Part shown: one piece after another, positions 56,802-64,000 of the stretch
Layout of the letters: each line of letters begins with the position of its first letter
How positions within the stretch are numbered: position 1 is the stretch's first letter
Assembly (NCBI RefSeq): GCF_021044565.1
Contig: NZ_CP087997.1
Span: 930,001-994,000 of the forward strand
Source: Subtercola endophyticus
GTDB taxonomy: Bacteria; Actinomycetota; Actinomycetes; Actinomycetales; Microbacteriaceae
Direction of reading: 5' to 3'
Length of the DNA stretch: 64,000 bases
Program-made: the position numbers and the translations under genes
The notes under the pieces: model-generated
What the model was told of the DNA's origin: nothing
Seen by the model: the letters and a program-made list of their open reading frames with translations, nothing else
Databases searched by the model: none

Positions 56802-57818
56802 TTACCCTGCGGTGGCGGAGAGGGCGGCAGCAACCGCCGCTACGACGGCCTCGGGGGTCACGAAGTCTCCGCTGCGCTCGACGCCGTGCACCAGGTCGAC
56901 CAGAACCTGGTTGATCGCGGCCGTGCGACCCGCCGCGCGAGCCTCGGCGACCACGGCGCCGTTGAGGTAGTCGATCTCGGTGAGCTGACCGCGACGGATG
57001 CTCTGCAGCGTCGATCCCGGATTCGGCGTCTCGCCCATGCGGCGCGCCATCAGCCGCGGCAACGCACCGCCGACCCGCAGCGGCGCAGCAGCGAACACCC
57101 GAAGCAGCGTGTTGCTGAGGCCCTGCACCTTGCCGTAATGGATGCCACGGGCGAAACCGGTTCGCACCGCCTCGCGCATGCTCGCAGTGATGACGGGGTT
57201 GAGCAGCGGATGCGTCAGCGTCTGCTGTGCGCTGAGCCCGGTGATCGCCGGCATGGCGTTGACCTGGTTCACGATGAGCTTGGTCCACTGCGCACCGCGG
57301 AAGTTGCCGATCGCCTCGGCCGGAATGGCGCCCGCCAGCACGCCGGTTGCGGCCCGGATCGCCGGGCTCGGCGCATCGACTCCGGCGCCGACATATGTGG
57401 GCCCCGAGGTGGTCACCGTGATCTCGCCCGGCGCAAGGTAGCTCGTGGCGTAGAGGGCGAGAGCGCCCATCCAGGTGGCGTCGGGCAGAGCCGCTTCAGC
57501 CGTGTCGAGCGCCTCGAGGCCGTTCTGCACGATGACGACAGGAAGGCCCCGCAAGACATCGGCGTTCGCCTCGATGGCCGCCCGGGCATCCTGAGCCTTG
57601 GTGCAGACGAGAGCGAGCTCGGGCCGCACGGTGAGGGTCTCGTTCGCGCTCACTCGGGCGACGTGCTCGCCCCAGGCTCCGCGCAACCGGATGCCCTGCT
57701 GCCGAATCACGGCCAGATTCTCTCCGCGTGCTGCGAGTTCGACCGAGTGACCGGCCCGATCGAGTGCGGCGGCGATGCTGCCACCGATAGCACCGGCGCC
57801 CACGATAGCGATCTGCAT
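56802..57818 (-). CDS. Ketopantoate reductase (PanE/ApbA) family oxidoreductase
   Basis: 338-aa NADPH-dependent reductase. N-terminal MQIAIVGAGAIGGSIAAALD, the catalytic-lysine region QWTKLIVNQVNAMPAITGL, and C-terminal NPGSTLQSIRRGQLTEIDYL match PanE-like proteins. PanE makes pantoate for CoA, but the family also includes members of unknown substrate and no other pantothenate gene is near. A TAGCCT box lies 7 nt before the ATG. Confidence 0.85.
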   Translation of the reverse strand: MQIAIVGAGAIGGSIAAALDRAGHSVELAARGENLAVIRQQGIRLRGAWGEHVARVSANETLTVRPELALVCTKAQDARAAIEANADVLRGLPVVIVQNGLEALDTAEAALPDATWMGALALYATSYLAPGEITVTTSGPTYVGAGVDAPSPAIRAATGVLAGAIPAEAIGNFRGAQWTKLIVNQVNAMPAITGLSAQQTLTHPLLNPVITASMREAVRTGFARGIHYGKVQGLSNTLLRVFAAAPLRVGGALPRLMARRMGETPNPGSTLQSIRRGQLTEIDYLNGAVVAEARAAGRTAAINQVLVDLVHGVERSGDFVTPEAVVAAVAAALSATAG

Positions 57819-57825
57819 GTCTTCC

Positions 57826-57831
57826 AGGCTA
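57826..57831 (-). promoter_or_regulatory. -10 box for leaderless PanE-like gene
   Basis: TAGCCT on the minus strand, 7 nt before the ATG at 57818. Confidence 0.45.
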
Positions 57832-57875
57832 GAGGGTGTTGCGTGGCGAGATGACCCTGCGAGCCCCGGAGGCCC

Positions 57876-57909
57876 GGTGACCCTGGTGACCCTGGTGACC
57901 CTGGTGACC
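57876..57909. repeat. 9-bp tandem repeat upstream of the PanE-like gene
   Basis: Nearly four exact copies of GGTGACCCT (57876, 57885, 57894, 57903 partial), between mutY and the PanE-like gene. Confidence 0.85.
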
Positions 57910-57917
57910 CGCGAGGT

Positions 57918-58829
57918 TCACGGCAGGGTGAAGCCGTTCGGTGCTTCGACGGCAAGACCGTCGGCAAGCAGACCGGTCAGCGCGCGAGCGAGCTGCACCG
58001 GATCGGGCCATAACGCGTCGAGCTCGTGACGCGGCACCGACGTCGAGGTGTCGTGAGCTACGCGCAGCGCGGCGAGAACGATGCCTCGCACCTGGCGGTC
58101 GGAGCCCTCGTACTTCTTCTGCACCGCTTTTCGCGGGCCGCTGTAGCCGGGGTAGCCCGCCGCACGCCAGGCGCAGACGCTGATCAGCGGGCAGAGCTCG
58201 CAGCGCGGCGCCCGGGCGGTGCAGATGACGGCGCCGAGTTCCATCATGCCGGCGTTGAAGGAGCGCGCCTCGGCGTGGCCTTCGGGCAGCAGAGCGGTCA
58301 TGGCCGCGAGGTCGGCGCGGGCGGCAGGGGGCCCCGGCTCGGCGTGCCCGGCGACCGCGCGGGCGATCACCCGGCGGATGTTCGTGTCGACCACCGGGTG
58401 CCGGTCGCCGTAGGCGAAGGCGGCGACGGCGCGAGCCGTGTAGTCGCCGACTCCGGGCAGGGCGAGCAGAGCATCCACGTCGCGCGGAACCACGCCGTCG
58501 TGCCGCTCGACGATCGCCACGGCGGCAGCGTGCAGCCACAGCGCGCGCCGCGGATAACCGAGGGACTGCCACGCACGCACGGCGTCGCCGGGGGAGGAGG
58601 CCGCGAGATCGGCCGGAGCGGGCCAGCGATCGAGCCATTCGGCCAGACGCGGAATCACGCGCGAGACGGGGGTCTGCTGCAGCATGAACTCGCTGACGAG
58701 GGTGCCCCAGGCGGTGAATCCGGGGCGGCGCCAGGGAAGGTCGCGGGCGTTGACCGCGAACCACGAGATGACGGCGGCGTCGAGTGAAGCGTCGTTCTGC
58801 TGCGGGGCGATCGACATCTCAGCGGGCAC
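57918..58829 (-). CDS. mutY: A/G-specific adenine glycosylase
   Basis: 303 aa. Removes adenine mispaired with 8-oxoguanine. Catalytic Glu in SEFMLQQTPVSRVIP, helix-hairpin-helix LPGVGDYTARAVAAFAYG, catalytic Asp in PVVDTNIRRV, and the four-cysteine iron-sulfur ligands in CTARAPRCELCPLISVC. The C-terminal NUDIX-like 8-oxoG sensor is short. GTG 58829 is supported by a TAGATT box 6 nt upstream; ATG 58817 is an alternative. Confidence 0.94.
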   Translation of the reverse strand: MPAEMSIAPQQNDASLDAAVISWFAVNARDLPWRRPGFTAWGTLVSEFMLQQTPVSRVIPRLAEWLDRWPAPADLAASSPGDAVRAWQSLGYPRRALWLHAAAVAIVERHDGVVPRDVDALLALPGVGDYTARAVAAFAYGDRHPVVDTNIRRVIARAVAGHAEPGPPAARADLAAMTALLPEGHAEARSFNAGMMELGAVICTARAPRCELCPLISVCAWRAAGYPGYSGPRKAVQKKYEGSDRQVRGIVLAALRVAHDTSTSVPRHELDALWPDPVQLARALTGLLADGLAVEAPNGFTLP

Positions 58830-58835
58830 TGCCCC

Positions 58836-58841
58836 AATCTA
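58836..58841 (-). promoter_or_regulatory. -10 box for leaderless mutY
   Basis: TAGATT on the minus strand, 6 nt before the GTG at 58829. Confidence 0.5.
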
Positions 58842-58879
58842 ACAATGCCAGGGCACGACCCCGCGGACTGTAGCGCTCG

Positions 58880-58885
58880 TAGACT
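58880..58885 (+). promoter_or_regulatory. -10 box for the leaderless kinase-like gene
   Basis: TAGACT, 6 nt, then ATG 58892. The GGAACA between them is too close to the ATG to act as a Shine-Dalgarno. Confidence 0.5.
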
Positions 58886-58891
58886 GGAACA

Positions 58892-59533
58892 ATGGTCTAC
58901 CCACCGACGCCCCGCAGTGAATTCTTCGACGCCCTGGCGAACGAGATTCTGCACAATTACGCCAAGGGGCGGGTGCTGGTCGCGATCGATGGCGTGTCGG
59001 GCGGGGCCGCATTCGGCAACGACCTCGCGGTCGCCCTGCGAGAGAGTGGGCACGTTGTGTTTCGGGCCTCGATGGGCGACTTCTTGAAGCCCCGCGCCGT
59101 GCGCGCACCCCGCGGCGACTCGTCGGCCGAGGCGTATTACTCCGACTGGTTCGACTATTCTGCGTTTCTGCGCGTACTCGTTCAGCCGTTCCGCATGGGC
59201 GGCAGCGCCGGCTTCAGTACGGCGTACTTCGACGCCGCTCGTGATGTGCCGCGCGAGACGCGCTGGGTGACGGCGGGTCAAGACGCGATATTGCTCGTCG
59301 ACGGACCGTTTCTGCAGCGTCCCGAGATTCGCGGCAACGCCAACTTCACGGTGTATCTCGAAACTCCCGCCGACCCGACCGCCGCGGGCCTCGACGCGCA
59401 GGAGGCGGGCGCAGCTGCGCTCTACGAGACTCAGGTGGGTCCGCGGATGCTCGCCAGCGCCATCGCGTCGCCCGGAGACACCACGACCGCCGACGGGGCC
59501 CCGCCGAAGCGGTTGTTCGCCGACCGCTGCTGA
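58892..59533 (+). CDS. Uridine-kinase-like protein with degenerate P-loop
   Basis: 213 aa. The fold resembles small P-loop nucleoside kinases: VLVAIDGVSGGAAFGNDLAV where Walker A should be, VVFRASMGDFLKPRAVRAPR (substrate-Asp region), SAEAYYSDWFDYSAF, ILLVDGPFLQRPEI. The loop has no GKS/GKT, so ATP binding is probably altered or lost. Similar proteins are annotated as uridine kinases in Actinobacteria. Role unknown; divergent from mutY, upstream of truB. Confidence 0.75.
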   Translation: MVYPPTPRSEFFDALANEILHNYAKGRVLVAIDGVSGGAAFGNDLAVALRESGHVVFRASMGDFLKPRAVRAPRGDSSAEAYYSDWFDYSAFLRVLVQPFRMGGSAGFSTAYFDAARDVPRETRWVTAGQDAILLVDGPFLQRPEIRGNANFTVYLETPADPTAAGLDAQEAGAAALYETQVGPRMLASAIASPGDTTTADGAPPKRLFADRC

Positions 59534-59574
59534 CGCCGAGCGAGGCCGACGCGGGGCGAAGCGCTGCGGGCTGT

Positions 59575-59580
59575 TAGCGT
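59575..59580 (+). promoter_or_regulatory. -10 box for leaderless truB
   Basis: TAGCGT, 6 nt, then GTG 59587. No Shine-Dalgarno. Confidence 0.45.
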
Positions 59581-59586
59581 TGGCAG

Positions 59587-60510
59587 GTGACATCTTCGGG
59601 CCGCACCAGCGGCATTCTGCTTCTCGACAAGCCACGAGGGCTGACCAGCCACGACGTGGTGGCACGCACTCGTCGCGCGGCCGGCACGCGAAAGGTCGGC
59701 CACGCCGGAACCCTGGATCCCATGGCCACCGGCCTGCTCATCCTCGGCCTGAACAGCTCGACCCGTCTGCTCACCTATGTGGTGGGTCTCGACAAGCAGT
59801 ACGACGCCACCATTCGGCTCGGGGCTGCAACGACCACCGACGACGCCGAGGGCGAGATCACCGTGCGCGCTGAGGCGGGAGTGGTGGATGCTCTGCAGCA
59901 CGCCGCCGTCGAAGCCGCCTTGGCGCAGCTCACCGGCGATGTGCTTCAGCGGCCGAGCTCTGTCAGCGCCATCAAAGTCGACGGCAAACGGGCTTACGCC
60001 CGGGTTCGTGAGGGTGAAGAGGTCGTGTTGAAGGCACGGCCGGTCACCATCGCCGCCATCGACCTGCTCGCCACCCGCCCCGGGCTCGACGGCGAGTCGC
60101 CGGTGCTCGACCTCGATGTGCGCGTGACGTGCTCGTCGGGAACGTACATCCGTGCCATCGCCCGTGATCTCGGCGAAGCGCTCGACGTGGGCGGGCATTT
60201 GACGGCGCTGCGGCGCACCCGCATCGGTCCGTTCGGCCTCGACCGCGCACACGAGCTCGAGCATCTCGACCCGCAGAACGACCTGCTGCCCCCGGCCCAG
60301 GTCGCCGCAGAACTGTTCAGCGTCGCTCTACTGGACGCCGCGCAGGCGGCGGATCTGCGCAACGGCAAGAAGATACCGTTCGACGGCGCCGCCGGCACCA
60401 CGTTCGCCGCCGTCGACCCCGAGGCAGACCTGATCGGCCTGTTCGAAGTGCGTAACGGCCTCACGAAGGTGCTGGTGAACTTTCCGGCCGATGAGACAGG
60501 TGCCGCATGA
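59587..60510 (+). CDS. truB: tRNA pseudouridine-55 synthase
   Basis: 307 aa. Makes pseudouridine 55 in the T-loop of tRNAs. SGILLLDKPRGLTSHDVV, catalytic Asp in KVGHAGTLDPMATGLL, and VTCSSGTYIRAIARDLGEAL are diagnostic. C-terminal PUA-like extension to the end. Head of a run of overlapping genes: its stop overlaps the next ATG (ATGA). Confidence 0.96.
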   Translation: MTSSGRTSGILLLDKPRGLTSHDVVARTRRAAGTRKVGHAGTLDPMATGLLILGLNSSTRLLTYVVGLDKQYDATIRLGAATTTDDAEGEITVRAEAGVVDALQHAAVEAALAQLTGDVLQRPSSVSAIKVDGKRAYARVREGEEVVLKARPVTIAAIDLLATRPGLDGESPVLDLDVRVTCSSGTYIRAIARDLGEALDVGGHLTALRRTRIGPFGLDRAHELEHLDPQNDLLPPAQVAAELFSVALLDAAQAADLRNGKKIPFDGAAGTTFAAVDPEADLIGLFEVRNGLTKVLVNFPADETGAA

Positions 60511-60875
60511 TCGACTGGTTCTCGTACGTGCAGATCGCGGTGGCGCTGCTCGCCGGCGTGTTCTGCCTGGTCTCAGGATTCGCCCGCCGGGCGCCGAACG
60601 ACTACACACTCGGCGCAACTGCGCTGGTCGAGCTTCTGCTCGTTGTGCAGTTCGTGATCGCGCTCGTCTCACCGGCGGCCGGCAACCCGCCGAGAGGTGA
60701 CGTGCTGACCTTCTGGGTCTACATGGTCTCTGCGCTGCTGCTGCCCGCCGCGGCGGCCTTCTGGGCGCTGATCGACCGGTCGCGCTGGAGCACGGTGGTT
60801 CTCGGGGTCGCCTGTCTTGCCATCGCCGTGATGGTGTTCCGCATGAATGAAATCTGGGTCTCCCCAAATGGCTGA
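60507..60875 (+). CDS. Small four-helix membrane protein, function unknown
   Basis: 122 aa with four hydrophobic segments (about 8-25, 38-56, 68-88, 96-112) and short loops. No catalytic motif seen. Coupled to truB by ATGA. Such proteins are conserved between truB and ribF in related genomes as far as I recall, but have no known role. Confidence 0.8.
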   Translation: MIDWFSYVQIAVALLAGVFCLVSGFARRAPNDYTLGATALVELLLVVQFVIALVSPAAGNPPRGDVLTFWVYMVSALLLPAAAAFWALIDRSRWSTVVLGVACLAIAVMVFRMNEIWVSPNG

Positions 60876-60925
60876 CCCCGGCCAAACGTCTGACCCCGCC
60901 CGAAGAGCCGACCCCGGCCGAGCGT
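60872..60925. repeat. 18-bp tandem repeat between two membrane-protein genes
   Basis: Three 18-bp units (60872-60889, 60890-60907, 60908-60925), consensus CTGACCCCGGCCGAACGT. The first contains the stop codon of the preceding gene. Confidence 0.88.
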
Positions 60926-60942
60926 CTAAACTCGACAGTGCC

Positions 60943-61464
60943 ATGCCATCGACCACTGACACCCCCGCCTCGTCGCCCTCCGGCGAACCACGCCCTGCTG
61001 GCCAGCCGAACGCTGCCGGTGAGGCATCACCCGCAGGCGCGATCGTGCGCCCTCGCGTCGCGGGGGTCGGCCGCGTGCTGGTGGTGGTGTACGCGATTCT
61101 GGCGCTGGGCGCTTTCGGTCGTTCGCTGGTGCAGATCACCGAACAGTTCAACGACGCTCCGGTGGCCTATACGCTTTCGGCGGTGTCGGCGGTGGTATAC
61201 ATCGTCGCAACCATCGCGCTCGTGGCGCACGGTGTGGTCTGGTACCGAATCGCGTGGGTCACGATTTCGTTCGAGATGCTGGGCGTGCTGGTTGTCGGCA
61301 CCCTCAGCATCGTGCAGCCGGAGCTGTTTGCGCACGCGACGGTGTGGTCGATCTACGGAATCGGCTACGGATTCGTTCCCCTGGTGCTTCCCGTGCTCGG
61401 CATGATCTGGCTTTCGAAGAACAGACCGGTGAGAACCGGCGCAGTGGCCGGTGGTGCGGCGTGA
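60943..61464 (+). CDS. Membrane protein, function unknown
   Basis: 173 aa from ATG 60943. A 40-residue Pro/Ala/Ser head is followed by four hydrophobic segments (VLVVVYAILALGAFG, VSAVVYIVATIALVAHGVVW, FEMLGVLVVGTLSIV, VPLVLPVLGMIWL). No motif identified. Upstream in-frame ATGs exist at 60847 and 60868 but overlap the previous gene and the 18-bp repeats. The stop overlaps the ribF GTG (GTGA). Confidence 0.7.
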   Translation: MPSTTDTPASSPSGEPRPAGQPNAAGEASPAGAIVRPRVAGVGRVLVVVYAILALGAFGRSLVQITEQFNDAPVAYTLSAVSAVVYIVATIALVAHGVVWYRIAWVTISFEMLGVLVVGTLSIVQPELFAHATVWSIYGIGYGFVPLVLPVLGMIWLSKNRPVRTGAVAGGAA

Positions 61465-62390
61465 AGGTATTCACCTCGGTTTCCGAGATTCCGGCTGACT
61501 TCGGGCCGTCTGCCGTCACGGTCGGAAAGTTCGACGGCGTGCACGAGGGCCACCGGGCCGTCATTGCCGAGCTGCTCTCGGTCGCACACACGGACGGCTT
61601 GGTAGCGACCGTCGTCACCTTCGACCGTCACCCGGCGCGTCTGCTGAATCCCTCGCGCGCGCCGATCGCGCTCGTCGGCAACGAGCAGAAGCTCGACCTG
61701 CTCGCTCAGACCGGCGTCGATGCGACACTCATGCTGACGTTCGACCAGGCCCTCGCCGACCTGACGCCCCTCGAGTTCGTGCAGCTCATTCTCGTCGAGG
61801 GGTTGCACGCGAAGGTCGTTCTCATCGGCGGCGACTTTCGATTCGGCCGCGCCGGTGCCGGCAACGTCGACACGTTGCGCGAACTCGGTGCCCGCTTCGG
61901 TTTCGAGACGCGCCTGATTGCCGATGTGAAGCCCGGTTCCGATCGCCGGGTGTCGTCTACGTGGATCCGCGAACTGCTGGCCGAGGGAGACGTCATACGC
62001 GCGACCGAACTCCTCGGGCATCCACCTGCGGTGCAGGGCGAAGTCGTGCACGGCGCAAAACGCGGACGAGAGCTCGGTTTTCCCACCGCGAACCTCTCTC
62101 CGCGGTCGGAGGGGCTGATTCCCGCGGATGGCGTCTACGCAGGCTGGCTCACCGACGGTGACAAGCGCTATCCGGCGGCCATCTCGGTCGGCAGCAACCC
62201 GACATTCGACGGAGTGCCTCCCAAACAGGTCGAGGCCTTCGTGCTCGACGAGACGATCGACCTGTACGGTCACAACGTGCTCATCTCGTTCGCCGACCGT
62301 ATTCGGGGCATGGTGAAATTCACCGGCATCGAGCCTCTCATCGAACAGATGAATGACGACGTAAAGCAGGTCAGAGAGCGCCTGGCGTGA
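61461..62390 (+). CDS. ribF: Bifunctional riboflavin kinase / FAD synthetase
   Basis: 309 aa. N-terminal FAD synthetase (FMN adenylyltransferase) half: TVGKFDGVHEGHRAVI, VVTFDRHPARLL, RRVSSTWIRELLAEGDV; C-terminal riboflavin kinase half: GRELGFPTANL and ISVGSNPTFDG. Converts riboflavin to FMN and FAD, cofactors needed by PdxH and the PuuB-like oxidase in this window. GTG start by GTGA overlap; its own stop overlaps the next GTG. Confidence 0.96.
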   Translation: MKVFTSVSEIPADFGPSAVTVGKFDGVHEGHRAVIAELLSVAHTDGLVATVVTFDRHPARLLNPSRAPIALVGNEQKLDLLAQTGVDATLMLTFDQALADLTPLEFVQLILVEGLHAKVVLIGGDFRFGRAGAGNVDTLRELGARFGFETRLIADVKPGSDRRVSSTWIRELLAEGDVIRATELLGHPPAVQGEVVHGAKRGRELGFPTANLSPRSEGLIPADGVYAGWLTDGDKRYPAAISVGSNPTFDGVPPKQVEAFVLDETIDLYGHNVLISFADRIRGMVKFTGIEPLIEQMNDDVKQVRERLA

Positions 62391-63739
62391 CCTCGGGTCA
62401 CCCGGCGGTCAGCAGACCGTTGTGGGCCGGGCGCGCGCTTGCGCTCGTCGGTGTCGTGCTGGTCGCGATCAACCTCCGCACGGCCGTTTCGGCGTTGTCG
62501 CCCATTTTCGGGGCCATCGAGGTGGATGTTCCGCTCGGCAGTCTCGGCATCGGTCTACTCGGCACGCTGCCGCCACTGTGTTTCGCCGTCTTCGGCTTGC
62601 TGACGCCGCTGTTCCAACGGCGGCTGCGACTCGAATCGCTGGTGATCGTGGCTCTGGTGGTCATGGTGCTCGGCGATCTCGGCCGTGCGTTCTCCGGTTC
62701 GTATCTCATGCTCGTCGTCAGCAGCATTGTGACGTTCGGTGCGATGGGTACCGGAAACGTGCTGCTTCCGCCGCTGGTCAAGAAGTACTTTCCCGATCGA
62801 ATCGGGCTTGTCACGTCGTTGTACGCGACCGCGATGGCGCTGTTCTCGCTCTTTCCGCCGTTGGTCGCCGTTCCTGTCACAGACGCGGCAGGCTGGCGGG
62901 TCGCCGTCGGGCTCTGGGCTGTTTTTGCTCTCGCCGCCATGGTGCCGTGGGTCACGTTGTTCGTTCGAGAGCGGCGTCGCAGCGAGCATCCCGAGCATCC
63001 GACGGCAGGCCGGATCGACGCGAGTGCGCCGCAGAGCGATGGAGAGGCGGGCGACGGGCAGGCGGGCGATGGGCAGGCGGGCGACGGGGAGGCGAGCGCT
63101 GGAAAGGCGCGCGACGGGGCGGCGATCGGGCGGGTCTGGCACTCGGGGTTGGCGTGGTCGCTCGCCATCATGTTCGGCTTCACCGCGTTGAATGCGTACG
63201 CCTTCTTCGCCTGGCTGCCCGAGCTGCTGACCGACCGCGCGGGGGTGGATGCGGCGCAGGCCGGCTCTCTGCTGGCGTTGTATGCCGCGGTGGGAATACC
63301 GATGTCGCTGATCGTTCCGGTTCTCGCCGTGCGGTTGAAGAACATCGGTCTGCTCGTCTGGTTCGGTGTGGTCTGCTACATCGCGGGCGACCTCGGGCTG
63401 CTGCTGGTGCCTTCGGTCGCGACCTGGCTCTGGGTGGCGCTCTGCGGACTGGGCCCGTTGTTGTTTCCGCTGTCACTGGTGCTGGTGAATCTGCGCACGC
63501 GAACTCAGGCCGGATCGGTTGCTCTGAGCGGGTTCATGCAGGGTCTGGGCTATCTGATCGGGGCGTCTGGCCCGCTCGTCGTCGGCATCTTGCACCAGAA
63601 CTCGGGGTCGTGGACGGGCCCGCTCATCTTTCTCACCGCGACGATACCCGTGGTGCTCGTGGCCGGTCTGTTCGTGGCTCGGCCCAGGATGCTCGAAGAC
63701 GGGTGGCATCGCGGTACGCGCCGTACACTTGATCGGTGA
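62387..63739 (+). CDS. MFS transporter, CynX/NimT family
   Basis: 450 aa, 12 predicted helices. INLRTAVSALSPIF in helix 1 and NVLLPPLVKKYFPDRIGLVT in the middle are typical of the CynX/NimT (cyanate/nitroimidazole) group. The central cytoplasmic loop carries five 15-bp repeat units encoding AGDGQ-like pentapeptides. GTG start overlaps the ribF stop; the deoC GTG overlaps its stop. Substrate unknown. Confidence 0.88.
   Translation: MTSGHPAVSRPLWAGRALALVGVVLVAINLRTAVSALSPIFGAIEVDVPLGSLGIGLLGTLPPLCFAVFGLLTPLFQRRLRLESLVIVALVVMVLGDLGRAFSGSYLMLVVSSIVTFGAMGTGNVLLPPLVKKYFPDRIGLVTSLYATAMALFSLFPPLVAVPVTDAAGWRVAVGLWAVFALAAMVPWVTLFVRERRRSEHPEHPTAGRIDASAPQSDGEAGDGQAGDGQAGDGEASAGKARDGAAIGRVWHSGLAWSLAIMFGFTALNAYAFFAWLPELLTDRAGVDAAQAGSLLALYAAVGIPMSLIVPVLAVRLKNIGLLVWFGVVCYIAGDLGLLLVPSVATWLWVALCGLGPLLFPLSLVLVNLRTRTQAGSVALSGFMQGLGYLIGASGPLVVGILHQNSGSWTGPLIFLTATIPVVLVAGLFVARPRMLEDGWHRGTRRTLDR
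63047..63121. repeat. 15-bp tandem array in the MFS central loop
   Basis: Five in-frame 15-bp units from 63047, consensus GCGGGCGACGGGCAG, encoding AGDGQ-like pentapeptides between helices 6 and 7. Confidence 0.95.
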
Positions 63740-64000
63740 GTATCGACAGAGTTGTGAATTCGGCCCCGCGGGCCATCGAAGTGCTGGGCGGTGACCTCAC
63801 CGAATCCAGTTTGAAGCGTTATCTGAACGGCATTCCGGGCGTCGACGCCGTCGGGCTCGAGGCCCGAGCGGCCGATCTCGGCACCCGCTCCATCAAGACC
63901 ACGTCGAAGGCCTGGGCCCTCGATACGATCATCTCGTTGATAGACCTCACCACTCTCGAGGGTGCCGACACTCCCGGCAAGGTACGTTCCCTCGTTGCGA
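63736..64000 (+). CDS. deoC: Deoxyribose-phosphate aldolase, N-terminal part (cut by window end)
   Basis: First 88 codons, from a GTG overlapping the previous stop (GTGA). AVGLEARAADLGTRSIKTTS and then ISLIDLTTLEGADTPGKVRS match the N-terminus of DeoC proteins from this group. The enzyme cleaves 2-deoxyribose 5-phosphate to glyceraldehyde 3-phosphate and acetaldehyde. The catalytic lysine lies beyond the window. Confidence 0.85.
   Translation, partial: MSIDRVVNSAPRAIEVLGGDLTESSLKRYLNGIPGVDAVGLEARAADLGTRSIKTTSKAWALDTIISLIDLTTLEGADTPGKVRSLVA

Overview
The window is 64 kb of high-GC DNA, dense with genes on both strands. GTG and TTG starts, ATGA/GTGA stop-start overlaps, the MEP isoprenoid genes, an actinobacterial-length AtpH and DUF222/HNH and Pls/PosA-type proteins point to an actinobacterium, most likely Micrococcales (Microbacteriaceae-like). 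The species cannot be fixed from sequence alone. No rRNA, tRNA, IS element or CRISPR array was seen.

Layout. 1-7.1 kb: F1Fo-ATP synthase operon atpB-E-F-H-A-G-D-C. 7.1-10.2 kb: yaaA, the overlapping DNA-alkylation repair pair ogt-tag (minus strand) and pdxH. 10.2-21.8 kb: a polyamine/GABA region. It has a minus-strand unit Lrp regulator - putrescine-type aminotransferase - FAD oxidoreductase, a PP2C phosphatase, the polyamine ABC transporter potD-A-B-C, an asparaginase and gabT. 21.9-30.6 kb: OsmC protein, MFS exporter, and a Pls/PosA-type membrane NRPS translationally coupled to an M1 metallopeptidase, divergent from a two-domain FKBP lipoprotein. 30.6-38.4 kb: dxr - site-2 protease - (NarL-type two-component system and SHOCT protein) - ispG - GNAT. 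38.6-44.0 kb: accessory block of an SOS-box-controlled DUF222/HNH protein, MarR regulator, MFS exporter and membrane trypsin-like protease with a zinc ribbon. 44.1-51.2 kb: proS, then oleA-oleBC-oleD for head-to-head olefin synthesis by the beta-lactone route. 51.4-56.7 kb: nusA-ylxR-infB-rbfA, with no rimP next to nusA. 56.8-64 kb: ketopantoate-reductase-like protein and mutY (minus), a kinase-like protein with a degenerate P-loop, and a tightly overlapping string truB - two membrane proteins - ribF - MFS - deoC (cut by the window end).

The most striking unexplained signal is the abundance of short tandem arrays. Many have an exact 15-bp period and sit inside otherwise conserved proteins (Ogt, a histidine kinase ATP lid, NusA, InfB, the OleBC linker, the protease tail, an MFS loop). 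Others, of 9 to 33 bp, fill intergenic regions. A second pattern is that about a dozen genes have a TANNNT -10 box exactly 6-7 nt before the start codon and no usable Shine-Dalgarno, which suggests leaderless mRNAs. The most interesting biology is the Pls/PosA synthetase plus M1 peptidase pair, a probable secreted cationic homopoly-amino-acid system, together with the olefin cluster.
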